Assembly: GCA_943737045.1 (NCBI GenBank)
Contig: CALSFV010000243.1
Span: forward strand, 451,001 to 515,000
DNA: 64,000 nt
DNA from: Parapristionchus giblindavisi
Lineage: Eukaryota > Nematoda > Chromadorea > Rhabditida > Diplogasteridae
Direction of reading: 5' to 3'
This document shows positions 43,601-54,335 of the stretch, piece by piece. Numbering within the stretch: position 1 is the stretch's first letter; every line of letters begins with the position of its first letter. The translations under genes were made by a program, and so were the position numbers. The notes under the pieces are model-generated. The model was not told the DNA's origin, did no database searches, and was given only the letters and a program-made list of their open reading frames with translations.

Positions 43601-46600
43601 GCGAGGGTATGAAAATGTATGGTTATAGTATGCGTGATTAGAGATTTGAAATGAGAGATCAAGGATCAATGATCACGAAATCCTTTTCTTTCAGTTGCAC
43701 TCTGAGCTTGCTACCGATCGATCATTCGTGGCGGCCTTCCGGAGCGGAGACGCGGATACGACGCGTCGAGAGGTGGAGCGACGCCTGCGAGAGCGGGCGG
43801 TGTTGGAGATTGAGGAAGGTACGATCTTACATTAGGTGTCTGACCAATCAATCTACTTGTATTCCTTTACTTCTTTTGCGCACATCTTTACATGGGAGGG
43901 TAGATCAAATATCAAAGATCAATAGCCTGTGTCCGGCGAGGCGATGTACGGTCTTTAAGTTTTGTCATTTAGTCTTTTCTTTGTTGTGGGAGTTGCAGAG
44001 TATCAGAGCATCAACAAAACAACGAATGAAATAAACTAGAAAGTGTATGTATGTGTATTAATCCATTAGTCAATCAATCAATTAGTCAATATCCTTCAGA
44101 AGAGGAAGAAGTATATCGTCCATCAGCATCAATGAAGAGACACGACGACGTCGACGCCCATCCTCCACTGCCACTACTCCATTCGACTCCTCTACGACGA
44201 CGAAGACCCGATGAGAAACAGATGATAACGTCATCGATGAGAACGAGACTGAGGGAGGAGGAGTGGAGGAAGGAGGAGAAGGAGAATGAGGGACGACAGG
44301 TGGGTCATGTCTTCCGCGGTGGCCAGAAGACGAAAAGGGAGAGAGAGTGTGGGAAAAGTGGAGAGTATTCTTTTCTTTTTGCGATTTCTAGAACAGACCA
44401 TAAATAGCTTGAATATATAATTTATAGTAAGCATAAATATTAACATACATAAATTACGTATTTCTTGTGTAGTCATCTAGAGATTATATTGGGAATTATA
44501 ACTGTAATATTGGTTGAACATCGCGAATCGACGATATTTAAGCAATGTGTGAAACCTATCCGAGCAAGGGCTTTTATATCGACCAATCTTTCTATAATTC
44601 TATAATTCACAACTTTTATCACACCCAAGCCCTCGGAGAACTTAGAAATACTATACGAAATGAAGAGAACAATTTAGAAAAAAATAGTTCGAACAGCTAC
44701 GTTACAGATTTTCAAAATTCGGCCAGATTTCCCAAAAAATCGAAAAAAATGAGGTCTGGCTTCGTATTGTGTAATAGTGTTCCGCATTCGTGCATTAGTC
44801 GTGCAATTCGTGCAATAGTTGCATCATTTTCAGTCATTAGTGACATTTAGCGGTCGCTATTTTTAATGCTTCATTGGAATTTGCATTTATCTAACAAAGA
44901 AAAGCATTAAAATAACGACCGCTAAATCATTTAACCTAAATGTCACTGATGACTGAAAATGATGCAATTATTGCACGAATTGCACGACTAATGCACGAAT
45001 GCGGAACACTATTGTGTAACGTACTTTTCTACTTATACTTCCCATCCCATGTCATATTATGTGTTGGATTAAGGATGAGAATAATAATGAGCAACTACTG
45101 AGAATGAAACAATCAATGACTGTAATATTGGTTGAACATCGCGAATCGACGATATTCAACCAATGAGTGAAACCTATCCGAGCAAGGACCTTTTTATATC
45201 GTAATTCATTTCTTTTTATATCTTTTCTCTCAACCAAGAGCGGCCTCACAATCAGTAAACAAAGAAATACTATACGAAATGAAGTGAACAGTTCAGGAAC
45301 TTACGTTACACATTTTCTAAATTCAGCGAGATTTCCAAAAAAAAATCTGAAAATGCGGCCAGGCTTCGTAGTTTGTAACGCACTTTTCGGCCTATGCTTC
45401 CATCCCTTTTCCTGTTATGTGTGAAATGACGTAATAAGGATAAGAATAATGAGCTAGCACGGAGAATGAAAGCACCAATGGTAGTAATAGTTTCCCGTTT
45501 CAGACGGTCGACATTGGGGTTGGGACGACGAATGGCGCGGCGGAGCCACCCGCGCAAGTGTGCGCGTCTGTTCAATGCTCGCTCGAGGTGAGGGTCAATC
45601 GCCGCCTCGGCGAACCCGAGACGGGTTTGGTGACATAATAATTCAATATCAATCAATAGCTCTGTGATTACGGTAGTTTCTTCCGTTCAGGACCCGCATG
45701 ATGTCTCGCAAGCTTCGTCTCACGCAGTATCGATCTCCACGAACGGATCGTCTAGCTTTGGCCAAGTGCCGCAGCGGTTGCTGGTTGAGCATATGAGTGG
45801 AAGGTAGGTCTTGCTTGTATTTTACTGGGGTTACTGTAGCTTTTAACTCGCTGCTACTGTAGCTCTTTAGAAATTTTAATTTAGTGGCTAGTGATGTTTA
45901 TACAGGGTGCGCCAAAATTACCCGAACTGGTGTCACCATATGATTCCCATGCCCCAATGCATATGCGCAACCCCTATTGTAGCATCATGACGAGTGATCA
46001 TTGGCCACTCCGTATGCAAGGTTTCAAGTCAGTTAGTCAAGTCTTCTAGTAATGAGGAAGTAATGTCGACCGCGACCCATCATTCTGAAGTGTACAAGAA
46101 CAGAGTGACATCCTTCATCAGCTCGGCTTTCACGAGTCTGCTTTTTTCGATACCGGTATCAGATACCAAGATATTAGTACTAAAGAGGAACGTCCGGGCA
46201 GAGGTAGACCAATCTCACTTCCCACCGCTATGAACCGAGATCCAATCCAAAAGATGGTGTTTCAAAACCACAAGTTGACGATCTGGAGACTTGATATCTC
46301 GAACACTTCCATTCCTCGTCTCCTCAAGTCTCAGCTGACTCTTCTCCCTTACAAGTACCGTAAACTATTAGAACCGAATGAGCGACAGATCAAGCTCCGC
46401 TGAGAACGGAGCCATTGACTGTTAATGCGTTGTGCTAGGTCCGCGCACATCAGCACGATGTTCAGTGAAGAGAATATCTTACCTTCAAAGGCAACCTGAA
46501 TATCAAGAACAACAGAATCATTGCCTATAATCCTGAAGAATCCTACAGGACAGCTGGGGTCATGGGTCATATCAGTCATCCACAATACGCCAAGGGTTTA

Positions 46601-48582
46601 GCTGCTTTTTGCCCAAATTGAAAGTCCCCTCTCGTTTTTGCCACTCCATGTGTCTAGATCAATAAACCATATTATACCAAGTGCATCCTCGAATACGCAC
46701 TTTTACTCCAATACCATACCCACTTCGGTCAGGACCACTAGACCTTTCGGTAAGATTCTGTAGTCAATCACATGACAAAGTTGACCCAGTCGTGGTTTTT
46801 CACCCGTGCACTCGGCTAGACCTATCACACTGAATGGCTTCCGAACTCCCCCGATCTCAACATCCTCGACTGCAGTGTTTGGAGGTGTGGTAGGCCAAGA
46901 TGTCCTCTATCAAGCACCAGACGCTCGACTCCCTCAAGGCTCCCCTTCTCAAGGCATGGGACAAACTCTATGACATTTACCCGCGGGAATAGGCAATCGC
47001 ATATGAGAAGAGACTCAAAGCCGGTGTCAGAGGTAAAGGAGGCCATACCGAAATTCGCTAATATGTTTTTGTTGCCTATATTGTTGACAAACTTTGCTAT
47101 GAACCATATCGCTTAAATCACATTATAAAGGGGAGAATCATATGGTGACACCAGTTCGGGTAATTTTGGCGCACCCTGTAGTTGACTATTACTGTTGTAC
47201 GGAAATGTATTTCTTGTTTAAAAATTTAAAAAAAAAATTTCACTGTAAATGAATACATTTAATTATTTATGCAGTACCCCGCTTCGGATAGTGAACGTGC
47301 GGCCCGAGGACATGGTCGGCGTGGACGAGACGCCCTCGACGCTCTACACGATGTACACTGGCGCAGGCGGATATCGACCGACGCCTGCCCCGCGGTCGTC
47401 CTCATCGTTATCGAGACCAGCGTCTGCGGACGAGAAGACGCCGCTGGCTTCGAGAGCAGTGTTCAGAGTTATGGAGGTACTGTAGACATCGGGATATAGG
47501 TCGGAAAGTATGTTAAAAAGTGCCAAGCCTGACCCCGCATTTGAGCCAAAATTTCTCAAAAATCGAAAAATCTTGTACTTTTCTGGTTTTCTGGGCTAGG
47601 ATCCTGTGACATTATTGGCCTAACTGTTTTAATAGGGTCATAGATTATCGATAAATTAAAGGCTAATTTTACTGCTAATTTTACCAAGCTAATTTTACTC
47701 TCCGCTTTGGCGATACTCTCTCGTAGGTAAAGAAAGACAGAGAGGGAGTATGGCCAGAGCGGAGAGTTTCAAATTAGCTTGGGGTATCGCTGTAAGAAAT
47801 ACGCGAAATGTAACGTCACAATACTATCCTTCCTCAGGTCGACATCTCCTCCACATCAACGGACTCTCGCAGTGTGACGACAGCTACGACGCCAACTCCA
47901 CTGACTCCACGGGCGCTGGCGCCCAGTCCGCGTCCGAGAACCAAAATCGAGGCGGCGAGAGGGACGAACGAGACTGGAAGTGAGAAGAAGCTGGAGGCGC
48001 CCGTGCTGGTGAGTTGTCACGTCTTGCTAACTTGGATTCTGGGATGACCGATATTCTGCCAGACGTCCATAGTTTGAGGTCACATCTAGCAAAAAAACAG
48101 GAGATTCCCCTCACAATGTTCTTTGATCTTTGATCTATATTGAGTAGATCAATTAAACGAATACATTTTTTCTTGATCGTAGATCTCTTCACTTCCAGGT
48201 GCCCGGACGTGACTCGCTGCCCATCTCCTCTCCCGACTCTCTCATTGAACGACTAGATCGGGTCAACATCGGGCCTGCTACCGTACCCCAACCGCTGGGT
48301 ACAGTACCTCCAGCGTCTACCGTACTCCAACAATCTACCGTACTTCTACCTGACTTGACTACTGCACCTACAGTAGTACCATCTGTTCCTACATCATCAC
48401 CTGATGTGGCCAATGTACCCGTACCAGTTGGCGTTCCTACTGCCCAGGCGCCAGCGTCCAGCCCCTCGGTGCCGACTCCGCCCCCTCGAAGACTCCAGAT
48501 GTACCCGAGTAGCTCATCATCGATAGAGGAGGAAGAAGGAGAGGACACCCTTGAGCATCTGTCGCCCATCAGGGAGTCTTGA
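37655..48582 (+). CDS. Unrecognised Ser/Thr/Pro-rich protein, 14-exon gene
   Basis: Exons join in phase: 37655-37809, 38600-38669, 40983-41036, 41321-41438, 42195-42411, 42615-42707, 43303-43384, 43695-43818, 44100-44299, 45504-45587, 45691-45803, 47275-47476, 47838-48008 and 48199-48582. They give about 688 residues ending in TGA. ATG follows TTGCTTCAG directly, so it may be a trans-splice site, or further 5' exons may exist. The first two exons are Arg- and Ala-rich (AARRAIGVLRRQQRRTAER). Exons 3-4 read LPNLIFALYTLGKIH and GGGAIKPNGVLSFLAPDGR. Exon 9 is very charged, and the last three exons are Ser/Thr/Pro-rich and disordered-looking with VPxxSTV repeats. No domain is recognised. The exon 3 acceptor (TAGCGAG) is the weakest junction. 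Exons 8-14 are partly duplicated at 59149-62941. Confidence 0.75.
37797..38285. repeat. Minisatellite copying the exon 1/intron 1 boundary
   Basis: A unit of about 50-70 bp (GGAGATGCGAGGGTACGGTAG plus TTTTG, TATACGGTAGCTCTGGTGATTGAA) begins inside exon 1 at 37798. It recurs at about 37908, 37978, 38028, 38096, 38159 and 38225. Each intronic unit contains the last 12 exon bases plus the donor. Confidence 0.95.
38689..38760 (-). tRNA. tRNA-Pro (AGG), array copy 1
   Basis: A 72-nt tRNA. The acceptor GGCTGAG pairs with CTCAGCC, D-arm A box GTGGTCTAGTGGTATGA is present, anticodon loop TTAGGGT gives AGG, and the T arm is CCGGGTTCAATCCCCGG. A TTTT stretch follows on the minus strand. First of ten copies in intron 2 of the unrecognised gene, antisense to it. 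Confidence 0.95.
38835..38906 (-). tRNA. tRNA-Pro (AGG), array copy 2
   Basis: Identical body to copy 1, exactly 146 bp further along, with the same downstream TTTT. Confidence 0.95.
38981..39052 (-). tRNA. tRNA-Pro (AGG), array copy 3
   Basis: Identical body, 146 bp from copy 2. Confidence 0.95.
39127..39198 (-). tRNA. tRNA-Pro (AGG), array copy 4, D-loop variant
   Basis: One change from the consensus: GTCTGGTGG replaces GTCTAGTGG in the A box/D loop. Stems are intact, so it should still fold. Confidence 0.93.
39273..39344 (-). tRNA. tRNA-Pro (AGG), array copy 5
   Basis: Consensus body, 146 bp from copy 4. Confidence 0.95.
39419..39889 (-). pseudogene. tRNA-Pro (AGG), array copy 6, split by a transposable element
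   Basis: The 3' half of the tRNA is at 39419-39458 and the 5' half at 39854-39889, separated by a 395-bp insertion in the anticodon-arm region. CCCT is present on both sides as a 4-bp target duplication. Removing 399 bp (element plus one CCCT) restores the exact 146-bp spacing between copies 6 and 7. It cannot make a functional tRNA. Confidence 0.95.
39459..39853. mobile_element. 395-bp TIR element inserted in a tRNA-Pro gene
   Basis: The ends CTGGTGTTGAAATCCTTGCA and TGCAAGGATTCAAACACCTG are inverted repeats with two mismatches. The left half is packed with CATGCATGATCA palindromes. Bases 39670-39800 resemble part of the 27-35 kb array (GTTTGTATGTTGAGCGGTCG), so the element carries or shares that sequence. 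Confidence 0.9.
39964..40035 (-). tRNA. tRNA-Pro (AGG), array copy 7
   Basis: Consensus body. The upstream flank changes here to GTTTAGAAAACGGGATGTCC, a second flank type also seen at copies 4, 8 and 9 and split copy 6. Confidence 0.95.
40110..40181 (-). tRNA. tRNA-Pro (AGG), array copy 8
   Basis: Consensus body, 146 bp from copy 7. Confidence 0.95.
40256..40327 (-). tRNA. tRNA-Pro (AGG), array copy 9
   Basis: Consensus body, 146 bp from copy 8. The spacer has small substitutions (TACGAAAC, AAGATTG). Confidence 0.95.
40402..40473 (-). tRNA. tRNA-Pro (AGG), array copy 10
   Basis: Consensus body. Beyond it the repeat unit stops (GTATGAGCAAGCC), marking the 5' border of the array on the minus strand. 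Confidence 0.95.
41977..42054. mobile_element. Short MITE family A copy
   Basis: 78 bp from CATAGGTCGAAAAGTATG to CTATTCGACCTATG, in intron 4 of the unrecognised gene. The adjoining 42060-42160 block is shared with mek-2 intron 1 (16730-16810). Confidence 0.85.
42880..42947. repeat. Hairpin repeat family H, copy 3
   Basis: CTGACAATGCTCGATCGC with ACGAGAGAGCGTTGCCAGAG, followed by CGGAGAGTAAAATTAGC. Confidence 0.6.
43460..43621. repeat. MITE family B copy
   Basis: CATACGTTTTCGATACCCTCG at the left and GAGGGTATGAAAATGTATG at the right, with two TATAGTGG blocks. It lies in intron 7 of the unrecognised gene. Confidence 0.7.
44776..45010. mobile_element. Foldback MITE nested in a decayed family A element
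   Basis: A 235-bp hairpin of which both arms are about 100 bp, from AGTGTTCCGCATTCGTGCAT to ATGCACGAATGCGGAACACT. The direct repeat ATTGTGTAA flanks it on both sides, a 9-bp target duplication as in Mutator-type elements. The host sequence is family A-like (TCTGGCTTCGTATTGTG). The sister copy is at 60379-60599. Confidence 0.9.
45903..47178 (+). mobile_element. mariner-like (Tc1/mariner superfamily) transposon, decayed
   Basis: A 1276-bp element with perfect 44-bp terminal inverted repeats starting CAGGGTGCGCCAAAATTACC, flanked by TA (45901-45902 and 47179-47180). The collinear site at 61569-61570 is empty with a single TA. Inside, plus-strand fragments resemble a mariner transposase: a MNRDPIQKMVFQNHKLTIW segment and later a SPDLNILDCSVW block, the region of the last catalytic Asp. 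They lie in different frames with stops, so the transposase is inactive. Confidence 0.93.
47690..47785. repeat. Hairpin repeat family H, copy 4
   Basis: AAGCTAATTTTACTCTCCGC at the left and GAGCGGAGAGTTTCAAATTA at the right form long inverted arms with CTCTCTC/GAGAGG between. Duplicated at 62050-62145. Confidence 0.75.
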
Positions 48583-49101
48583 ACAGATTGAGATAGATTA
48601 CGGTAGCAAATGATTTATCAATTTGATTACCGTAGCTAATTATTTATCGATTTGATTACTGTAGCTCATATTTTATCGATTTGGTTACCGTTGTCCTGCT
48701 TCAGAGATCACCACCTCGCTAATGTAATTAGATTTGTATTTTGCATGAACCGTGCTTGTTCTTTGCTATTCTAATTTTCTGTCACGTTTCATTTTGTTGT
48801 AATCCCCTTGGTCTCGTCAATTCCAGCTCTATTTCTAGTGTTATTTATCGATTTATCGATTTTTGTGATTATACTTAATCATTCATATCTCTCGATTACC
48901 CCTATGGATCTCTTTGTCGTATAAACAATATGATCTCTTCCCCTATCCTCCTCTTGATTTTCTGTTTCGGTATACTGGTTTGAGACCAGATCGGATACTT
49001 GATGTCGATCGCATATCTGCTTCAATAATTCAATATTCATCTTCTCGTTTCATTCTTTCATTTTACTCGTAATATGTACCGTGTTTTCTGGAAAACACAT
49101 A

Positions 49102-49103
<2 letters not shown>

Positions 49104-49195
<92 letters not shown>
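49104..49195. repeat. Pure (TTA)30 microsatellite
   Basis: About 90 bp of uninterrupted TTA/ATT just upstream of the PAQR gene. It ends next to TCATCAG at 49200, a possible splice acceptor for that gene's 5' UTR. Confidence 0.97.
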
Positions 49196-49196
<1 letters not shown>

Positions 49197-49261
49197 TCAG
49201 GCAGTTCCTCCCTCGACCTCGTCCCCTCTCTCCAGCCCCCACCCCTTCCTTTCTTCACTTC

Positions 49262-52200
49262 ATGGTGGCTCAGCTCCGTACACACGGATCCTCATGTGCC
49301 AGTATAACTACGGTACTGACCGGCGATGAGGGCGACTCGGACTACGGTAGTGCGGCTACCGTAACCGCCGGAGCGGAGGTTGAGACGGATACGGTAGAGG
49401 GACCATCGGAGACCGTGGAGGAGATTCCGCCGCGGCTGAAAAGGTCACCGCCGTCGTTCACACTGCCGGAAACTTGGTGAGTGCTTTGGGAAACGTCGAA
49501 CGATGTAAATGCACTCGATGCGTTACACGTGCGTCTACGCACACAGAAATATGTTTTGTGAAATTTCATCATGGATAGACGCACTCGGCGCACCACCCTG
49601 CACACCAAAACCAAATTGTCATTGCAGGCGTTGCTGCATGAACGCGCGAGCATGTCCGGGCACTCGGTACAAGCCGACGCTCGTCGAACACGTTGCCAAC
49701 ACGCTGTCGCACGGGGTGAGTGGTGTGTTGGTGTAGGATGGATACTGTAGCCTACATTTCCATACATCTTACCGTAGATTGGTGTGTCCATTGTGTGTTG
49801 AAGGGCTAATAGATTAGTGAAACATTCGAATCTTAGTGAATCGATTCGGAGATCGCGTCAACTTTACTTAAAGGAATACCCCATGCTACTTTTACCCTCC
49901 GCATTGACAATACGCTCTCGTAAACAAAGAAAGTGAGAGAGTATTGCCAAAGCGGAGAGTTTCAAATTAGCTTGTGGCTTTAAGGATGCATTATTTAAAA
50001 ATTTATGTAATAATAATTCTCGGCAGGTCGGCGTTGTGACGTCACTGGCGTTCTTCTTCGCCATGCTTTCGGCGTCCCATCGCGATCTGCAGTTCTACAT
50101 CGTACTAGTGTACGGCGTGTGCACCACGGTACGCCGTTTCTCAAGCACACAACGAGCGCGAATTTGAAATTTTCGAAAAGCGAGATTACGGTAGAATATT
50201 ATTGCAGCTGCTGTTTCTCGTCTCGTCGGTTTACCACTACTTCGAGATGCTGTATAGCGAGTCCAAGTTGTGAGTTGTGGATTGATTACGGTAGATTACG
50301 GTCGCATGGGTTACGGTAGAACGTGGCCTTACGGTAAACTGATTCTGTAGTATGAGTTACTGTAGTTTATTGATCATTCATGTATTATGGTGATTAATCT
50401 TTTGCTGATGATGACTGGTGGCGGGAATCATAGTCGTAAATGTTTACTTTCCTTTTTCTTTTAAGATTAAAATTACAATTAAAATTGTAGGAAATTCCTG
50501 AAACAAATCCTTTTAAAAAAGCAAGAAATCGAATTTCTCCGATTATGTTCTAGGCAGGTTGTTATCCAATTGTGAGAAGATATTTCAAGTGAATTTTCCA
50601 AGTGACTACCGTAACCCGCCAGATCGTTGCAGGATGCCCACGCTGCGGTACTACCTGCACATTGGAGATCGCACTGCGATCTACCTCTTCATCGCCGCCT
50701 CGTACACGCCCTGGCTGTCGCTTCGGTAGGTTTCAGGGGGGGGGGTACGGTAGCGGTCAAGGATTACGGTAGCCATGGTAGTTTGAGGGAGTACGGTAAC
50801 GGCCAAGGGATACGGTAGCGATGGAACTATTGATTGATGATTTTTTTGCAGTCACTGCGGCCTGCTCGGTCTCAACGCGAAGGTGGTGACGTGGACGTTT
50901 GCGATCTTCGGTATGATGTACCAGTGGATGTTCCATGAGAGGTGGGGATTTGAATTTTGGAATAATGTGGTGATCAAAAGTTTTGAAAAGAAAGGAATAA
51001 GAGGATAGAGTGTGTGCAAAGAAGCGTGTTTCGCAGCGCTTTAACAGAGGTGCCGGGGCGCAGCGCGTTTCGATTGCGTGCGTCGGGGTCAAAGAAACGC
51101 AGTTGATAACCTTCATACTATTTATACATGTGAAAGCGATTACCGTATTTTTATGACGATATGTCTTCTAGTTTTCAGTGCTTTCTCTGTTTGACTGTAA
51201 GCTTTAATCTGTTCTGATTCAGATTCAAGCGCGTCGAACTCGCCATCTACATCCTCGTCGCGACGTCACCCGCCACTGCCGTATTTACGATGGTTGGTTG
51301 GATTATTGATTGATTTTAGAGCGATACCGTAATATTTATTTCAAATATTTATTTTTGAGTCGGAGGCAAAAATCGGGCGGGTCTTGCCGCTAGCGGCCGC
51401 CCATGTATAATTTATTTCGTCTCGAGACTCTTTCATCCATCTTCATTTTATATGCTTTTCAAAAATCACCATAAAGAGGTGGGCATACACTTTGTAACTT
51501 AAAAATTGGAACTCAACACTTTGAAACTGGCAAATTGAAAACGAAAAAATAGAACTGTAGAATTGTCACCAGCACATTTGCAAACATAGTTATGTAAATG
51601 TACACATTGGAACTGATTATAAGGAACTCTAATTTTGAATACGCAAATTTGTAACTATGAATTTGTAACCAAACATTTGTAACCAAAACTTTGTAACCAG
51701 GAATTTGGAACCAAGAATTAGGAACCATCATATTTGGAGTGAGGGAATAAACTCCCTCGTTTTTGGAAGCTAAAGGAAGCTCGGTTCAAATATGATGGTT
51801 ACAAATTCATAGTTACAAATTTACGTATTCAAAATTAGAGTTCCTTATAATCAGTTCCAATGTGTATATTTACATAACTATGTTTGCAAATGTGCTGGTG
51901 ACAATTCTACAGTAATATATAAAAAGTTCCAAATTTGTGGATTCAAAATTGAAGTTACAATGTGTATGCCCACCCATTTCATTGATTACAAATTCATTTT
52001 GCCAATTGTTTGATCGATTAATCAATCGGTAATACATATGATCATACTCTTTCAGAATGACTGGTCGGGTCTGGACATGATGGCGCTGGGTGGCGCCGTC
52101 TACCTCGTCGGCGTCATATTCTTCAAACTCGACGGCGTCGTGCCCTTCGCCCACACCATCTGGCATCTGCACGTCCTTGCTGGTAAGCGCCACACCATAA

Positions 52201-52398
52201 TTATCTATCGCGAACTGACTTTTTAAAAAATATTGAAGGATTACGATAGGATTATTTTAAAAAACTGAATTTATTGCATTGCGAGAGATTACGGTAGCCA
52301 GGACACTTATCGATTGATTTCCAGCTGCGTCTATCCATTCGTATACCGTACTCACGACGCTACTGGGACCTGACGTGAACAATCCGATGCCTGCGTAG
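49262..52398 (+). CDS. PAQR-family seven-TM protein, MMD (PAQR10/11) type, complete
   Basis: Nine exons splice in frame: 49262-49476, 49628-49715, 50027-50128, 50208-50269, 50633-50725, 50852-50941, 51223-51292, 52056-52182 and 52325-52398 (TAG). The product is 306 residues. After a Thr/Glu-rich N-terminal region of about 75 residues come [17 protein letters not shown], the SSVYHYF motif, [35 protein letters not shown] and [13 protein letters not shown]. These match the order and metal-site residues (S..H, D, H...H) of the MMD branch of the HlyIII/PAQR family, which are Golgi or plasma-membrane seven-TM proteins with proposed hydrolase or ceramidase-like chemistry. The Met at 49262 is the first in frame with the domain. 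The intron before the penultimate exon holds a 0.5-kb foldback. Confidence 0.93.
49882..49975. repeat. Hairpin repeat family H, copy 5
   Basis: CCTCCGCATTGACAATACGC pairs with GAGTATTGCCAAAGCGGAG. It lies in PAQR intron 2. Confidence 0.7.
51478..51974. mobile_element. Foldback element in a PAQR intron
   Basis: 497 bp from GGTGGGCATACAC to GTGTATGCCCACC. Inner arms also mirror (GAACTGATTATAAGGAACTC with GAGTTCCTTATAATCAGTTC). Between them are degenerate 13-bp units of the form TTTGTAACCAAAA. The centre lies near 51745. Confidence 0.85.
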
Positions 52399-52460
52399 AC
52401 TCCGCCCACTTGTTCTGCTTAGACTCCGCCCACTTATTCTGCTTAGACTCCGCCCACTTA
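52393..52460. repeat. Three tandem copies of an ~26-bp unit overlapping the PAQR stop codon
   Basis: TAGACTCCGCCCACTTRTTCTGCT occurs in tandem at the stop codon and into the 3' UTR. The first TAG is the PAQR stop, so each unit carries a stop in the same context. Confidence 0.8.
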
Positions 52461-53159
52461 TCCAATTCTTCTCCCGATCCTGACTGTCCCTTTATACTAG
52501 ACTCCAGTAGACTGATGATGTACCTAATACTCGGAATTTTGGTGTACTGATTGATTGTTGATTTATTGACTTATTCTTGCTGTATCCTACTAGATTTTAC
52601 GCAACTTCCTCAGAGAATTATTGGTTGATTTCGTACTTGTACAGATTTTTTTGTGTGTATAGTCTTTGCATAATTGAAAACCTACTTTTGCGAGCATTAT
52701 TTCTGGCCCTCACTGACATAATTGTAGTAGATTCGCTCAGGTCGTGTTGTCATTGTTCCTCCATTTTCCGAGCGGGACCGCACCCGTGTTCGATTTGTAA
52801 TTTACGGTAGCTAAGTTCCTTATTGATTTTCGTATCTTATGATTCAAACTCACCAAAAAGCCACAATTGGTACGCTTATTGATTGATGTATGGTGCTAGA
52901 TATGTTAAATTTATGTTCACACTATGGTTTGCTTAATAATTGATTTATCGCACGAGATAAATGTTATGCTGAAGTGTCCTCGAGCAAGATATTAATTAAA
53001 AAAAATTTATTATCGCAATGCTATCCGTGTAAAGCTACGTCATATCAAACGTTTGTGTCTATTTCCCTTATCATCCCTCAGAAAAATCCCGCTGAGGAAA
53101 CAATCACTGCTGAGTAAGTACAGAGAGGTTCCCGGATCGCCACACAATAAAACTGAGAC
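52461..53159. other. PAQR 3' flank, no gene seen
   Basis: AT-rich with TTGATTGA motifs. No open frame of interest and no clear polyadenylation signal could be singled out. Confidence 0.5.
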
Positions 53160-53839
53160 GAATCATAACAACGGGAGTAGGATATGATGCACACTAGTAC
53201 TATTCCCCATCTTGATTTCTCCCTTTCTGGAATCCATACCTCTCCAAAGACATTCGTAAATTAGAAAAAGTCCAAGAATTGTTCACTCGTATTCTTTTTT
53301 ATCGTCGTTTCCCCTCTTCTTCCTCATATCCTTCCTCATATCCCCTCTCTCTACCTTCATATATCGATCGGTTGCGTGTTTTGAATTTGGGACCTCTCTC
53401 TGAGCGTAGAACACTAAATCATCTTGTCCTGGCGAGACAGATCATGACAGTGGAAGTTAATATAGCCATGTCCTCTATGTATTCATTTAGACCGGTTAGA
53501 TCTCGAGTCAATACTTTTGCCATTCATATAGAATTTACTCGTGTCACTTGTCGTTATCATTCTTTCGCTTTAAGAACCAGTAGACTTTTCAAGAAGCTAC
53601 CCCCTCACATTATTTCCAGTGCTTCCCATAGACAATTTAGATCTCTGTTGTTACAATCGAATGTATTAAGTGATCTCATTACTGTGTAAAGTACTGTTTA
53701 TTTACTCTTCCTTTAGCACCTGCCCATTCCACCTTGTTGTTTATCTCCATTCTGATCTTTGGTCTTGGTCATCTCAACTATCTACAATTACCCAACCCTC
53801 ACGGTGTCATGCAGCCTCATCCACTGCTCATTGCTCACG

Positions 53840-53890
<51 letters not shown>
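53160..53890 (+). mobile_element. 5'-truncated non-LTR retrotransposon 3' end with (AT)n tail
   Basis: From about 53247 the plus strand is open as DIRKLEKVQELFTRILFYRR, then a YIDRLRVLNLGPLSERRTL block and FRSLLLQSNVLSDLITV, ending near 53689. This is the C-terminal region following reverse transcriptase in jockey/CR1/RTE-like LINEs. A pure AT dinucleotide run (53841-53889) lies downstream. It is a different element from the one at 8577-9045. Confidence 0.75.
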
Positions 53891-53893
<3 letters not shown>

Positions 53894-54239
53894 TAGCATC
53901 ATGTCAAAAGATGAGCCCGATTCTTCAACTGAGTAATAAGACATTTCAAAGTTTCGTGATAATCAATGAATAGATTATATTAATAACTGTGATAACATAC
54001 TTTATACTTTACTTTATTCCGATCAGCATAACGAATGCAAAGGGGGGTCAAAGCAGAATCTTCACATCCAATATGTAATTGTGATAAAATAATTGTTTAT
54101 AACGTAGGAGTATCGATTTCCATGCACATTAAAGTTTAAATTATAAGATACGCGTAATGCCTCTGTCGCACACTATACATTAGCGTAAGGAGAGCAGGAA
54201 TAAAAATGGCAGAAAGATATGAGCGCAATTAGGAGTTCT

Positions 54240-54335
54240 TAACTTTTGCTAATACGATTCGGGGAATCGAACTTTCTTGCCGACCAACCGGCCCGTTTGA
54301 TTGCCCAGGCTCTTATCCACTAGGCCATGGGCCCT
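54240..54335 (-). pseudogene. tRNA-like sequence at the border of the large palindrome
   Basis: The minus strand shows an A box (CATGGCCTAGTGGATAAG) and a B box (AAGTTCGATTCCCCG) about 65 nt apart. Part of the same A box (CATGGCCTCGTGGATAAG) is found inverted at the other end of the palindrome near 57785-57802. Confidence 0.55.

Larger units (their letters stand above)
43800..49073 (+). repeat. Segmental duplication, left copy
   Basis: Collinear with 59149-63425. Identity is very high through exons, introns and the 3' flank. The shared block begins within the end of exon 8 (GTGTTGGAGATTGAGGAAG) and ends after TTCATTCTTTCATTTTA. Private to this copy are the mariner at 45903-47178, a 64-bp stretch near 44545-44610 and a 14-bp stretch inside the foldback. 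Confidence 0.97.

Noticed and set aside
48189..48569. 126-codon minus-strand frame opposite the last exon of the Ser/Pro-rich gene
   Set aside because: Shadow of a real exon; the plus-strand frame has splice support and an in-phase stop.
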